This document shows, piece by piece, positions 43,250 through 51,811 of a stretch of DNA of 64,000 bases. The position numbers and the translations under genes are program-made. The notes beneath the pieces were generated by a model. That model was given only the letters and a program-made list of their open reading frames with translations, was not told the origin of the DNA and did no database searches. Origin of the DNA: Pseudomonas paracarnis (GTDB lineage Bacteria > Pseudomonadota > Gammaproteobacteria > Pseudomonadales > Pseudomonadaceae); assembly GCF_904063055.1 (NCBI RefSeq), contig NZ_CAJFCN010000011.1, positions 62,001 to 126,000 of the forward strand. Reading direction: 5' to 3'. Numbering within the stretch: the stretch's first letter is position 1; every line of letters begins with the position of its first letter.

Positions 43250-43334
43250 GTGGCTGGATGGAATTTGTAAGACCTCAAATTGTCGAGTACGGACTCGTAC
43301 CCACGGACATAACCGCAGTCAGTCATCCAGCCAC
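43250..43334 (-). ncRNA. Structured RNA candidate upstream of the reverse transcriptase (retron msr-msd region)
   Basis: On the minus strand an 11-bp closing stem (GUGGCUGGAUG with CAUCCAGCCAC) encloses three hairpins: CUGCGG/CCGUGG, CGAGU-CCGU-ACUCG and AAUUUG/CAAAUU. The element ends 26 bases before the RT start codon, the place where retron ncRNAs lie. It may be the whole ncRNA with the closing stem as a1/a2, or only the msd part, with msr in the upstream 150 bases, which also contain hairpins (GCTTA/TAAGC at 43458-43475; GGCCGG/CCGGCC at 43493-43509). The branching guanosine cannot be assigned by eye. Confidence 0.45.
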
Positions 43335-43602
43335 TTTTTTGAAAATACCATATAGAAATGCAATGTGATAGTTGATTTTTTCTCAAAGCTTTTTCAGCGA
43401 GTAATCCTTAAGTAGTACGGTGTAAGCTTATCCTGTCAACAGCACACCTCCCTATTTGCTTATGTGAGGGTAAGCCGAAACCATCCGCTTATGGCCGGAG
43501 CCGCCGGCCGTCCTCGCAGCAATCGACCTAATGCGACCAGTAGCACAAAGCGTCTTCTCATCGGCAACAGATCTCTGCCGCGCGCTAGCGCTGTCGAGGA
43601 AT

Positions 43603-45435
43603 TCACGCGACAAGTTTCAGCAGATTACCCAACAGTTCTTTAAGCTCAGCGCGATCTATATTATTTTCTCGGTACGTAGACCTGTTGAGGATCTGCTCGG
43701 CCGTCATCAAAGGCCAGAGTTTATCGATCACATCGTCCGCTTTGATGCCCACTGCTTTGCCAATGATTTTTTTGGCATCGCAGGTGTCAGTGAAAGCCAC
43801 CTGTATCCCCGTTTGCATGTTGATCATGTCGGGACAAAGATAGTTTTCGATTTCCCGTTTACGTGTCGAGTAGAAAGCCCGGCCCTGTCCTTCGACTTCT
43901 TGTTTACGCTTTAAAATCGCGGCGACCTGCTCCGGGCTCCCACCTAGGTCAGAGTCCAGAAACACGCACCAAGGTAGCCCGAGATCATCGGCGAGGTTGA
44001 GGGTGACCCAGTGCTTCACACTGCCACACCCACCAATAAGGATAGGGACAATACCAGCATCCTCAAGACTGGCTTGAAGATGGCCACCCGCCTTTAGGAT
44101 ATTCGAAACATGGCGGAGGAAGAGGACATCTGACTTGCCCTCCACCAGCACTACGCCTTTTGCCCGCTCCATCCCTGTCTCCGGTAGTACGCCTAGGCTC
44201 TCGGCAGCCTCCTTAAGTACTTGTGGGCTGGGCATCTTGACGATGGGTATGCCGTTCTCGTCCCTAGTGACATAACGGATACCTTCAATGGGGATCAAAC
44301 CCGCTAGTGCAGGGACGTGGGTAGTAACGATGATCTGCCGATTCGTCTGGATGGATAGCTCCAGCAGCGCCTTCATCAGCATCATCTGGTAGTTGGGGTG
44401 CTGTGAGGTCTCCGGCTCTTCAATGGCATATATCACATTGCGCGGGCTTCCAACTACTGCATTTTTTTCTGCCTCGGCCCGGAAGAAGTTGAGCAAAATG
44501 AGGCGGCGTACGCCGCTGCCGCGTTTATTAATGGGGATGCCGTTCTCTCCTTCCAAAGTGAAGTTGAAGGTCCACTTGGGCTTATCTTTAAAGCGCGGGG
44601 TCAGCTCGTTTGCCAGCTCAGGAGCCATTTCGCGAAGCTTGTCGAGGGTGCGTTCGGCTACGTCTAGCACGCTGCTTTCTATTTGCCGCTCCAACTCACT
44701 GATCTGGGCTTGTAGCGCAGCCTGGGCTTCTTTGACCGCTAGTTGCAGGGGATTCTTGGCCTCGGCGTCACCGTCACTGCTCTCTCGGTCAGCTTTAAAA
44801 AGAGCGAAGGTCGGCAACAGCATCTCAATCTTCTCCCAAATAGATTTGGCTTCTGTCGATAGACCTTTGCCTACATCGAGCAGCGTCTCCTGACAAGAAA
44901 CATCTCCTGCGGCACTGCGAATGGCTTGCCGCCACTGTGAAGCAACCCGCTGATCAGCCACTTGATCAGTAACTCCAAATTGTTCGCCAAGCTTTTTCAG
45001 ATCCGCGATTTTCAGGCTCAATAGGCTTGCGAGTGCTTTGTCTGCGGGGTGCTGACAGCGAATGGCCGTACCGTCATGTTTGCCGGTGCTAGCCTTGAAG
45101 GTTTTGACAACTTCAAAGCCGCCTTCCACGTTTAGCAGGAACTCCTGCGACAATGAAGTCTGAACATTCTCATCAAGCACCAGGTTTTCGGGAAGGTCGT
45201 CGAACTCGCAGGTAATCTCGAATTTGTCATGCCCCTCCGTCAGGCTAAAACAGTTCATATCGCTCTTATCAGGCTTGATATCGGCGCTATCGAAGAAGAT
45301 GGCCAGAGCCTCAAGGACAGTGGACTTCCCATAGTCGTTTCGGCCCACGATGCCGGTCATCGCTAAATCGATTGGAATGATGGTGGTGCTGCGATAACCA
45401 CGGAAGTGAGTGAGCTTGACGGTCTTGAGGCGCAT
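43603..45435 (-). CDS. OLD-family ATPase-TOPRIM nuclease, probable retron effector
   Basis: A 610-residue protein of the OLD family. The ABC-type ATPase half has Walker A GRNDYGKST (31-39), an RGSGVRRL signature (306-312), Walker B IYAIEEPETSQHP (near 339) and switch His TTH (371-373). The TOPRIM half has VEGKSDVLFLRHV (431-443) and the metal Asp pair VFLDSDLGG (492-499), ending with REIENYLCP. The ATG at 45435 has AGGGG just upstream. It is followed by 379 bp with a structured RNA and then the retron RT. Eco8-type retrons use an OLD-like protein as effector, so this is probably the toxic arm, cutting nucleic acid when the retron is triggered by phage. Confidence 0.82.
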   Translation of the reverse strand: MRLKTVKLTHFRGYRSTTIIPIDLAMTGIVGRNDYGKSTVLEALAIFFDSADIKPDKSDMNCFSLTEGHDKFEITCEFDDLPENLVLDENVQTSLSQEFLLNVEGGFEVVKTFKASTGKHDGTAIRCQHPADKALASLLSLKIADLKKLGEQFGVTDQVADQRVASQWRQAIRSAAGDVSCQETLLDVGKGLSTEAKSIWEKIEMLLPTFALFKADRESSDGDAEAKNPLQLAVKEAQAALQAQISELERQIESSVLDVAERTLDKLREMAPELANELTPRFKDKPKWTFNFTLEGENGIPINKRGSGVRRLILLNFFRAEAEKNAVVGSPRNVIYAIEEPETSQHPNYQMMLMKALLELSIQTNRQIIVTTHVPALAGLIPIEGIRYVTRDENGIPIVKMPSPQVLKEAAESLGVLPETGMERAKGVVLVEGKSDVLFLRHVSNILKAGGHLQASLEDAGIVPILIGGCGSVKHWVTLNLADDLGLPWCVFLDSDLGGSPEQVAAILKRKQEVEGQGRAFYSTRKREIENYLCPDMINMQTGIQVAFTDTCDAKKIIGKAVGIKADDVIDKLWPLMTAEQILNRSTYRENNIDRAELKELLGNLLKLVA

Positions 45436-45789
45436 CTTGATCCCCTTATCTAGCGTTAACTTCAACATTTTATGGTCAGTGAATCAGCCAATTGTAGACG
45501 TGTAATGGCGAAATGCCTCAGGCAGACGTTTCTGCCCGGAGCTGTCCGCTCCGAGTCTCAGGTATGGGTCGTAATCCACCGTTAATAAAAGATCTTTTCC
45601 GGGACAATCACAGTCGTAGGGTAACCCTGAGATTCAGTCTCAAAGGCAGAGCTGTGAAGTTGAAGAGTATTTATTCCTTTTGGCTGCAAGCCAGCACCTA
45701 ATGAACGGACCACTCTTGCTGTAGCGAATCGATTAATATGCCGACTCGTATGCCTTAAATGGTCGAGGCGTCGAGTTTGAGGGTACGTA
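45436..45789. other. Intergenic region between divergent island genes
   Basis: I see no gene. It must hold the promoters of the OLD-type gene (minus) and the unknown membrane protein (plus). Two hairpins stand in tandem at 45521-45552: GGCAGA-CGTT-TCTGCC and GGAGC-TGTCC-GCTCC, without a T-run. Confidence 0.55.
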
Positions 45790-46692
45790 ATGACGGATTT
45801 GTGGGAGCCGATTAACGGCATTTATACAGCTACGGTACCGCTTTTCCCCTGGGCTGCTAGTCTGCCCAACATTGACGCTGTTCAATGGGGAAGCGCGCTG
45901 ATCAGCGCAGGGTTCGGTGCTGGTATTGGTGCATGGATGGCCGGCCGCATTGCTAGGAGCGCGAAGCTGAGAGACGAGCTATTGGCTGAGCTCCGCAGTA
46001 TCGACGTCGCGATAACGCTATGCATATCGGTAATAGATATGGCCGGATCTCTCAAAAAGCAGCACGTGTTAGGACTTTTGAGCAAGTACGAATCGGACTT
46101 GGCAAGGTTCGCTGATTATAAGGCAGCTGAGAGACGTGAAGATCCATTCCCACTGAGTATCAACCATTTTAAGTTTCAAACCATAGCGCCGCCGACTGTT
46201 GAGTTACAAAGCCTAATTCTTAAGAACATGAGCATGTCGCCCAATGGGGTGAAATCAATAATTGCGCTATCGGACGCCGTCGGAAATCTCAACGGCATGA
46301 TTGACACGTATAACGCACTGCTGGAGATGTTTAGAAACCGAAGCTTACCAGCAGGTTTCGCGCCCGAGCACTACTATCTTGCGCTACCCGTTGGAGGGGT
46401 TGTAAATAATGAATACGGCTCGGCTGTGCAGGGAATAGCAACCTACACCGACGATATTATCTTCTTCGCATGTAAGCTCTCCGATTGCCTGACATCACGT
46501 GGGATTCAAGCCCGTGACCGGTATGAGGAGTTATCTGGGGAAAAGCGGTTGATTCGGCGGGTAGACTCAATTGGAGAAAACGCAGCTCTGATCCCTCCCG
46601 ATAGTGCCTATGAAGGATGGATGAGAGGGTGGGAAGAGGATTTTAGCGGGGTAGCTAAAAAACGCAGTTGGGGGGACCGTAAGAGAAAGTGA
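45790..46692 (+). CDS. Unknown protein with one N-terminal membrane segment
   Basis: A 300-residue protein. One hydrophobic segment (ALISAGFGAGIGAWMAGRIA, about residues 36-55) is followed by a long soluble helical part and a basic tail (KKRSWGDRKRK). The ATG at 45790 has GAGGG 7 bases upstream. I do not recognise the family. It is inside the defence-type island, divergent from the retron effector gene. A membrane-anchored accessory protein is possible, but nothing shows its function. Confidence 0.65.
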   Translation: MTDLWEPINGIYTATVPLFPWAASLPNIDAVQWGSALISAGFGAGIGAWMAGRIARSAKLRDELLAELRSIDVAITLCISVIDMAGSLKKQHVLGLLSKYESDLARFADYKAAERREDPFPLSINHFKFQTIAPPTVELQSLILKNMSMSPNGVKSIIALSDAVGNLNGMIDTYNALLEMFRNRSLPAGFAPEHYYLALPVGGVVNNEYGSAVQGIATYTDDIIFFACKLSDCLTSRGIQARDRYEELSGEKRLIRRVDSIGENAALIPPDSAYEGWMRGWEEDFSGVAKKRSWGDRKRK

Positions 46693-47065
46693 CGGCATAA
46701 ATGCCCTTCCGCTCTCAGTAGCGGACACTTTAAAAGAACCTTACCTGCCATTGAGGGGCTGCAGCTTTAGTACGGTAGCGGCCTTTCTTATCAGAGGGCA
46801 CTCGTCCGATGGCAGCCACCTCAGTAATCATAATCTGCTCCTCGCAGAGCAGTTATTGATGTAACACCAACTTGCTATGTAACACGTCTATCGGCAAACG
46901 AAGCAAAGCTTTGTAACTTCGATTAAATCAATTAAAATCAAGCACTTAAATCTCAATGTAACGCGCGTAACAGCCGTAACACGGTTTATTAGCGCATCCC
47001 CGAACTCCATTACTATTGCCCCTCCAGCGAAGGGAGATCGACATGCTCTTGATTCTAGCTAGATA

Positions 47066-47137
47066 GTGGGGGCCCCTACGAATTTTGGTTTGGTACGGGG
47101 TAGGAAACCCGCGTGATCGTGTCAGCGGAAAGGTGCC
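47066..47137 (+). repeat. Complex repeat unit A
   Basis: Begins GTGGGGGCCCCTACG and continues through GTACGGGG, AAACCCGCG and GTCAGCGG to AGGTGCC. It aligns along its length with unit B, with several mismatches. Confidence 0.6.
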
Positions 47138-47198
47138 CAGCTTAGTGAACAGGTGAACTGCTGTTCACCAGTGCATTTGCCCTATGAATCGGAAGGCC

Positions 47199-47270
47199 GC
47201 TGGGGACCCTGGGAATTTCGGATAGACACGGGGCATAGAACCCGCCGGATCTCGTTAGTGGCTGGGCTCC
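47199..47270 (+). repeat. Complex repeat unit B
   Basis: Begins GCTGGGGACCCTG, then ACACGGGGCAT, GAACCCGCCGG and GTTAGTGG. The first 13 bases and ACACGGGGCAT are identical to unit C read on the other strand. Confidence 0.75.
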
Positions 47271-47413
47271 AAAGTTAGTTGACCGGTTGACTGAGTTGAC
47301 CAAGCCATCCGTTCACAATCCTGAACAAAACCGAGGACCGTTACCGTTCCGGTAAGGATCCCCTTTTTTCTTCAAGATCCTTTCAATTTCAACGATTGAA
47401 ATTTCAGTAACTT

Positions 47414-47486
47414 CCAGCACCTCCCACTAACTCAGTCCCGCGGGTTTCATGCCCCGTGTTGACAGCAACATGTCAGGGTCCCCAGC
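47414..47486 (-). repeat. Complex repeat unit C, inverted
   Basis: Read on the minus strand: GCTGGGGACCCTG, ACACGGGGCAT, GAAACCCGCGGG, GAGTTAGTGGG. It faces unit B across about 140 bp. Confidence 0.75.
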
Positions 47487-47635
47487 AGTTTCAATGGGTT
47501 GTGACTGGATCACAAGCTCATCTGAACCCGGTCAGGATGACCCCAATAGAAACCGAGTCATACGGCTATGTCTGGTGGAAGCATTCCGCCATACTCCCGA
47601 CGACTATAACGCGTCAGCGGCAGGGAGCAGTTCGC

Positions 47636-48454
47636 ATGAGAAGGCGGTTAATCAATACACTGGTGGCGGTAACCACAGCGCTAGCGCTCACCGGATGCGC
47701 CAATGGCTACAAAGAGTTTTACATCCCAGCCACTGGTGTATCGCCTGAGTTCGTCTCAGCTAATCGTGCTTCAGCTGCTCCCGCTTTACCTGTCATTGAA
47801 AGATCGCCCTTTGGTGACCTGGAAAAAATAATTGCAGGTTACTCAAAACGAGGGTACGTGGTTATAGGCGAGTCGAGCTTTAACAGTGGCGAAAATGTTT
47901 CTGAAGACCACGCGCTGAAACAGGGTGCTGCAGTGGGAGCGGATCTGGTCCTAGTATTCGTCCCTCAGTACACTGGGTCCGTAACCTCGAGCATGCCTCT
48001 TACTACTCCGACAACGAGTACCTCGTACACCACAAGCAGTGCGAACGCCTATGGGCCGGGTGGTCAAGCCACTGCTTTCGGTAATGCATCGACTACGACT
48101 TATGGAAGCACCACGACCTATATTCCTATTACCGTTAATAGGTCTGACTATGGCGCCATTTATTTTGTAAAGGGTAGGTTTCGCGTCGGTGCGTTCGTCC
48201 GCAATCTCAACGACTTGGAGAGACAACTACTACAGACGAACCAAGGTGTAGTCGTAACCACAATCGTCGACGACAGCCCTGCCTATAAAGCCGACATCTT
48301 GGCAGGCGACATGATTGTGGCGATGGATGGAGAAAGGGTCTCCAATCAAGAGAGCTTTACAAGAATGGCTACGGTGCGTGCCGGGCGACTCATCAACCTG
48401 TCACTGATTCGTAATGGGAAACCCATCGAAAAGAGCCTGCAGGTAGGTAAGTGA
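47636..48454 (+). CDS. Lipoprotein with C-terminal PDZ domain
   Basis: A 272-residue protein. The signal peptide MRRRLINTLVAVTTALALTGC ends in a lipobox, so Cys21 should be lipidated. A middle domain has KIIAGYSKRGYVVIGESSF, then a Ser/Thr/Tyr-rich stretch (residues about 120-160), and a C-terminal PDZ domain with DDSPAYKADILAGDMIVAMDGERVSNQESF. The ATG at 47636 has GGGAG 9 bases upstream; longer frames from 47456 run through a repeat and are unlikely. Similar proteins are scattered in proteobacterial genomes with unknown role. It is the last gene of the island. Confidence 0.8.
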   Translation: MRRRLINTLVAVTTALALTGCANGYKEFYIPATGVSPEFVSANRASAAPALPVIERSPFGDLEKIIAGYSKRGYVVIGESSFNSGENVSEDHALKQGAAVGADLVLVFVPQYTGSVTSSMPLTTPTTSTSYTTSSANAYGPGGQATAFGNASTTTYGSTTTYIPITVNRSDYGAIYFVKGRFRVGAFVRNLNDLERQLLQTNQGVVVTTIVDDSPAYKADILAGDMIVAMDGERVSNQESFTRMATVRAGRLINLSLIRNGKPIEKSLQVGK

Positions 48455-48580
48455 TTGGCCTTGAACCGCCATTTTTTCAACTGTGGGCTCCTCCTAGGAA
48501 GCACCGCCGTGTATGCCCACGTGTATGCCTAACCAAGGATTGATAGAAAAGCCCCCATAAATAGGGCACCAAACCTATCG

Positions 48581-48695
48581 GTTCAAACGACGCCGGGACA
48601 CCAGATTTGGAATGAAAAAGCCTCAGGTCGGGAGATCTGGGGCTTTTTTGTGCGTTTGGTGGGTGGTGAGAGAGTGTTGAGTCGCGTCGGGATAG
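48581..48695 (+). repeat. Right direct repeat of the tRNA-linked island
   Basis: A degenerate copy of the tRNA-Arg T-arm and 3' end (GTTCAAACGACGCCGGGACA) followed by the terminator words CCTCAGGT and GAGATCTGGGGCTTTTTTGT. The rest of 48455-48798 holds no gene; a partial AAATAAATCCCCTTTTT motif lies just after, near 48706. Confidence 0.75.
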
Positions 48696-48798
48696 GAGAG
48701 GTGAAAATAAATCCCCTTTTTCCCAAGCAGTTTTCCAGCTCTACGATCATTACGATTTCACCGCCTTGAGCGCCGGTCTCAAGGCAAAGAAGAAACGC

Positions 48799-49974
48799 CT
48801 ACACAGGAACCTCCGCCCTGATCAGCGTACCGCCTTCGGCCAGATTGCGGGCAGTAATGGTACCGCCATGGGCCTGGCAGATCGCACGGGCGATGGACAA
48901 GCCTAGCCCGCTCCCCCCCGAGTAACGTGCCCTGGAGCGCTCTGCACGCCAGAAGCGGTCGAACACGCTGTCCAGATGCTGGGCTTCGATACCTGGCCCT
49001 CGGTCACCGACTTCAATCACCACCGAACCGTGAACCCGGCGCGCCGTTACATTCAACTCGCCTCCCCCGGCCGCATAACGCAGCAAGTTATCGACCAGAA
49101 TGTTGATCACCTGGCCCAGGCGATCACGATCGGCATGCATACGAAGCCCATCAGCAATACTGACCTGCGTCAGCACGCAAGCCTCATCCAACTGCGGCTG
49201 GAACCACGCCAACCGCTCCGCCACCAGAGCTGCCAGAGAAAACTCGCTGCGCTCCAGCACCAGCCGGCCAGCACGAGCCATCGACAACAGGTGCAAATCA
49301 TCCACCAGCTTTCTGAGTTGATCGAGCTGACGCTTGACCATGCCCAACTGCATAGCATCGCTGGGGAATACCTCATCGAGCATACCCTGCACGCGCCCCA
49401 TGGCGGCGTTCAAGGGTGTGCGCAGTTCGTGGGCAATGACCGCGCTGGATTCACGCACATCGCGCTCATAGCGCTCCAGTTGCGTGGTCATGCTGTTGAA
49501 GTCGCTGACCAGCCGTTGCAGCTCGTCGGGCGCGTCGCGGTGCACTGGCAGGCGCGTCAGGAAATCACCGCCGGCGACTCGCCGGGCGCCCTGGGCAATT
49601 GCCGAGAACTGGCTGGACAAGGGCCGCGAAAACCACAGGCCGAAGCCAATGATGATAGGGATCGCGGCCAGCACCAGGCCGATCAGTATCAGCCAGTCGC
49701 GATTGGCGATAGCCGGCTGGAAATAGTCCAGCGGATAGTACTGGGCAACCACTTGACGCAAGCGTGCCTCATTGAGCTCTGGCTCGGCGCGCAACGCCAG
49801 CAGTTCCTCACGCGGCCCCGGCGGCAGATGCTGCACAAAATACCAGTCCGACAGTGTGACGTTGATCCACATGCACACCGAGATCACCACCACCGCGCCG
49901 ATCGCCAGCAAGCTCATGCGCAGGCCGATCCAGCGCCACATGGGTTTGTCGTTGACCCGCGGTTGCTCAAGCAT
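48799..49974 (-). CDS. Sensor histidine kinase
   Basis: A 391-residue kinase. Two membrane helices (about residues 15-35 and 94-115) flank a periplasmic loop of about 60 residues; a HAMP domain follows, then HisKA with the phosphoacceptor His in VIAHELRTPLNAAMGRV, and a HATPase domain with VGDRGPGIEAQHLDSVFDRFWR and GGSGLGLSIARAICQAHGG. It is the partner of the response regulator at 49980, 5 bp upstream in the same operon. The signal is unknown. The nearby divergent mipA/ompV gene suggests an envelope stress input. Confidence 0.9.
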   Translation of the reverse strand: MLEQPRVNDKPMWRWIGLRMSLLAIGAVVVISVCMWINVTLSDWYFVQHLPPGPREELLALRAEPELNEARLRQVVAQYYPLDYFQPAIANRDWLILIGLVLAAIPIIIGFGLWFSRPLSSQFSAIAQGARRVAGGDFLTRLPVHRDAPDELQRLVSDFNSMTTQLERYERDVRESSAVIAHELRTPLNAAMGRVQGMLDEVFPSDAMQLGMVKRQLDQLRKLVDDLHLLSMARAGRLVLERSEFSLAALVAERLAWFQPQLDEACVLTQVSIADGLRMHADRDRLGQVINILVDNLLRYAAGGGELNVTARRVHGSVVIEVGDRGPGIEAQHLDSVFDRFWRAERSRARYSGGSGLGLSIARAICQAHGGTITARNLAEGGTLIRAEVPV

Positions 49975-49979
49975 GTGCG

Positions 49980-50669
49980 TTACCTGAATCGATAGCCAAT
50001 GGAGCGCACCGTGACCAGAACGCCGGTGATACCGTGGTTTTCCAGCTTGCGGCGCAGGTTGTGCACGTGGGTGTCGACGACGCGGGCCAGGGCTTCGCTT
50101 TCCGGTAGGCAGATTTCCAGCAACTCATCACGAGTGAAGGCCTTGGACGGCGTCTTGAGCAACGTCACCAGCAGCTTAAATTCCGTTGGGGTCAGGTCCA
50201 GCCATTGCGGTGGTGCTTCGCCCTGCTCAATGGCCGCGGTAAACGCAACAAGATCCACCCGCAGGTTTTCATGGCGCAGCAGGTGTTCGACCGGTTGGTT
50301 GCCGGTGGTGCGCCGCAACACCGCGTGCACCCGCGCCACCACTTCGCGCGGGCTGTAAGGCTTGACCACATAGTCGTCCGCGCCATAACGCAAGGCACCG
50401 AGCTTTTCCGGTTCGTCGCCCATGGCCGTGACCATGATGACCGGCGTGTCACTGCTACGGCGCACGGCGGATAACACCTCGGTGCCGCTCAAGCGCGGAA
50501 GCATCACGTCGAGCAGGATCAGGTCGGGCTGCCAGCTTTTGTACAGGTCCAGACCGCGCTGGCCGTCTTCGGCCAGGGCCACCTCATAGCCATCCCGGAG
50601 CAAGTAGGCTTCGAGAATGTTGGCGCTGTCGGCGTCGTCTTCGACGATGAGGATACGTTTTCCTGACAC
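49980..50669 (-). CDS. OmpR/PhoB family response regulator
   Basis: A 229-residue regulator with a receiver domain (acidic EDDADS, phosphoacceptor Asp in DLILLDVMLPRLSG, Lys in VVKPYSPREVVARV) and a winged-helix output domain (LDLTPTEFKLLVTLLKTPSKAFTRDELLEICLPESEALARVVDTHVHNLRRKLE). It is encoded with the histidine kinase and is divergent from the mipA/ompV gene 218 bp away, its most likely target. Confidence 0.92.
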   Translation of the reverse strand: MSGKRILIVEDDADSANILEAYLLRDGYEVALAEDGQRGLDLYKSWQPDLILLDVMLPRLSGTEVLSAVRRSSDTPVIMVTAMGDEPEKLGALRYGADDYVVKPYSPREVVARVHAVLRRTTGNQPVEHLLRHENLRVDLVAFTAAIEQGEAPPQWLDLTPTEFKLLVTLLKTPSKAFTRDELLEICLPESEALARVVDTHVHNLRRKLENHGITGVLVTVRSIGYRFR

Positions 50670-50887
50670 AAAGAAGCCTCTTGATGAAACCTTGATAATT
50701 TACGAACGGTTTATTGAAAGTGCGCTGCCAGTATTGCCCTACGCCCGCTTTCGCGAGCCGATCCTATGCCGACCACTGCATCGCTGTCCAAGCCTATCAA
50801 CGGGCCTGAACAGCTCGATCAGAGGGAGGCGTTGTGTCGCGCGTCGGCGGGCGCACTGCTGTCTTCTTTTGCACATAGGGCTTGACC

Positions 50888-51700
50888 ATGAACTTCACCA
50901 CCTCCCCTACCCACAACGTTCTGTTGGGCGCCGTCACGCTGCTGTGCTGCGCGCTCGCGCCCCAGGCTCAGGCGACCGACGCCAGCCCGACAGCCGAAGA
51001 AACCACCGTTACCCTGGGCCTTGGCATGGGTGTCACGCCTCGCTACATGGGTGCTGACCGCTACCGTCCGCTCGTACTGCCGATGCTCAGCATCCAGCAC
51101 GGAGCGTTGTTCGCCGACACCACTCGCGGCGTGGGCCTGCAATTTCAATCCGACAGTGGTTTTAGCGCCAGCGCAGCGATCAATTACGACCTGGGCCGCA
51201 AAGAGAAGGACAGCACCACCAGCCCGGGCGGCGACGAGCTCAGAGGTATGGGCGATATCAACGGCGCAACCGTCGCCGACTTTACCCTCAGCCAACAACT
51301 GCTTGACTGGCTGTCGGTCAACGGCGAAGCCGAACTGCGCATGGCCGGCGAGCACCGAGGCAACCGTTACCGCTTTGGCCTGGAAAGCATCTTGTTGCAC
51401 ACAGACCGCGACACCCTGAGCCTGGCCATCGACGCCCATGCCGGCGATAGCCGCTACAACCAGACGTTCTTCGGCGTCACCCAGGCTCAGAGCCAACGCT
51501 CGATCTACAGCAAGTACACCGCCGACGCCGGGATCTATGCCTACTCCGCTGCCTTGAACTGGCAGCACACCTTCGACGCGCACTGGTCAACGCTGGCCAG
51601 CCTGACGCTGACTCAATACGCCGACCAGGCCAGCGACAGCCCGCTGGTAAGGCGCGAAACCGCAGGCTTGGGCCTGTTTGCAATCAACTACACGTTCTGA
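50888..51700 (+). CDS. MipA/OmpV family outer-membrane protein
   Basis: A protein of about 270 residues with a signal peptide (LLGAVTLLCCALAPQAQA) and a beta-barrel typical of MipA/OmpV: GLGMGVTPRYMGADRYRPLVLPMLSIQHGALFADTTRGVGLQFQ, and SPLVRRETAGLGLFAINYTF at the end, with a terminal Phe. Members of this family are outer-membrane scaffolds or porins, some linked to polymyxin response. Divergence from the two-component system suggests regulation by it. Confidence 0.88.
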   Translation: MNFTTSPTHNVLLGAVTLLCCALAPQAQATDASPTAEETTVTLGLGMGVTPRYMGADRYRPLVLPMLSIQHGALFADTTRGVGLQFQSDSGFSASAAINYDLGRKEKDSTTSPGGDELRGMGDINGATVADFTLSQQLLDWLSVNGEAELRMAGEHRGNRYRFGLESILLHTDRDTLSLAIDAHAGDSRYNQTFFGVTQAQSQRSIYSKYTADAGIYAYSAALNWQHTFDAHWSTLASLTLTQYADQASDSPLVRRETAGLGLFAINYTF

Positions 51701-51811
51701 CAACAAGCCCCGGGTATGCAGCCTTCATCTGGACTATCCCTGGGGCAGATTCCGGTCCTGTGCGAATGGCTTTTCAGACCGCAAGGTTCTCCCCATCAGG
51801 GCGTACACACG

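Larger units (their letters stand above)
46693..47635. other. Gene-poor stretch with three copies of a complex repeat
   Basis: No convincing gene over 900 bp. The main content is three related units of about 72 nt, listed separately. Between them lie AT-rich segments with repeated TGTAACAC words (46860-46985). The far end contains the promoter and ribosome-binding site of the lipoprotein gene. Confidence 0.6.

Noticed and set aside
43531..43914. 127-residue plus-strand frame near the retron
   Set aside because: It is mostly antisense to the C-terminal part of the OLD-type gene, with no ribosome-binding site.
47449..47748. 99-residue frame at the start of the PDZ lipoprotein gene
   Set aside because: It overlaps the lipoprotein signal-peptide region in another frame and runs through repeat unit C; no support.
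38815..48695. Integrase or transposase gene inside the island
   Set aside because: Looked for tyrosine and serine recombinase motifs in all listed reading frames; none seen. The island call rests on repeats and content only.
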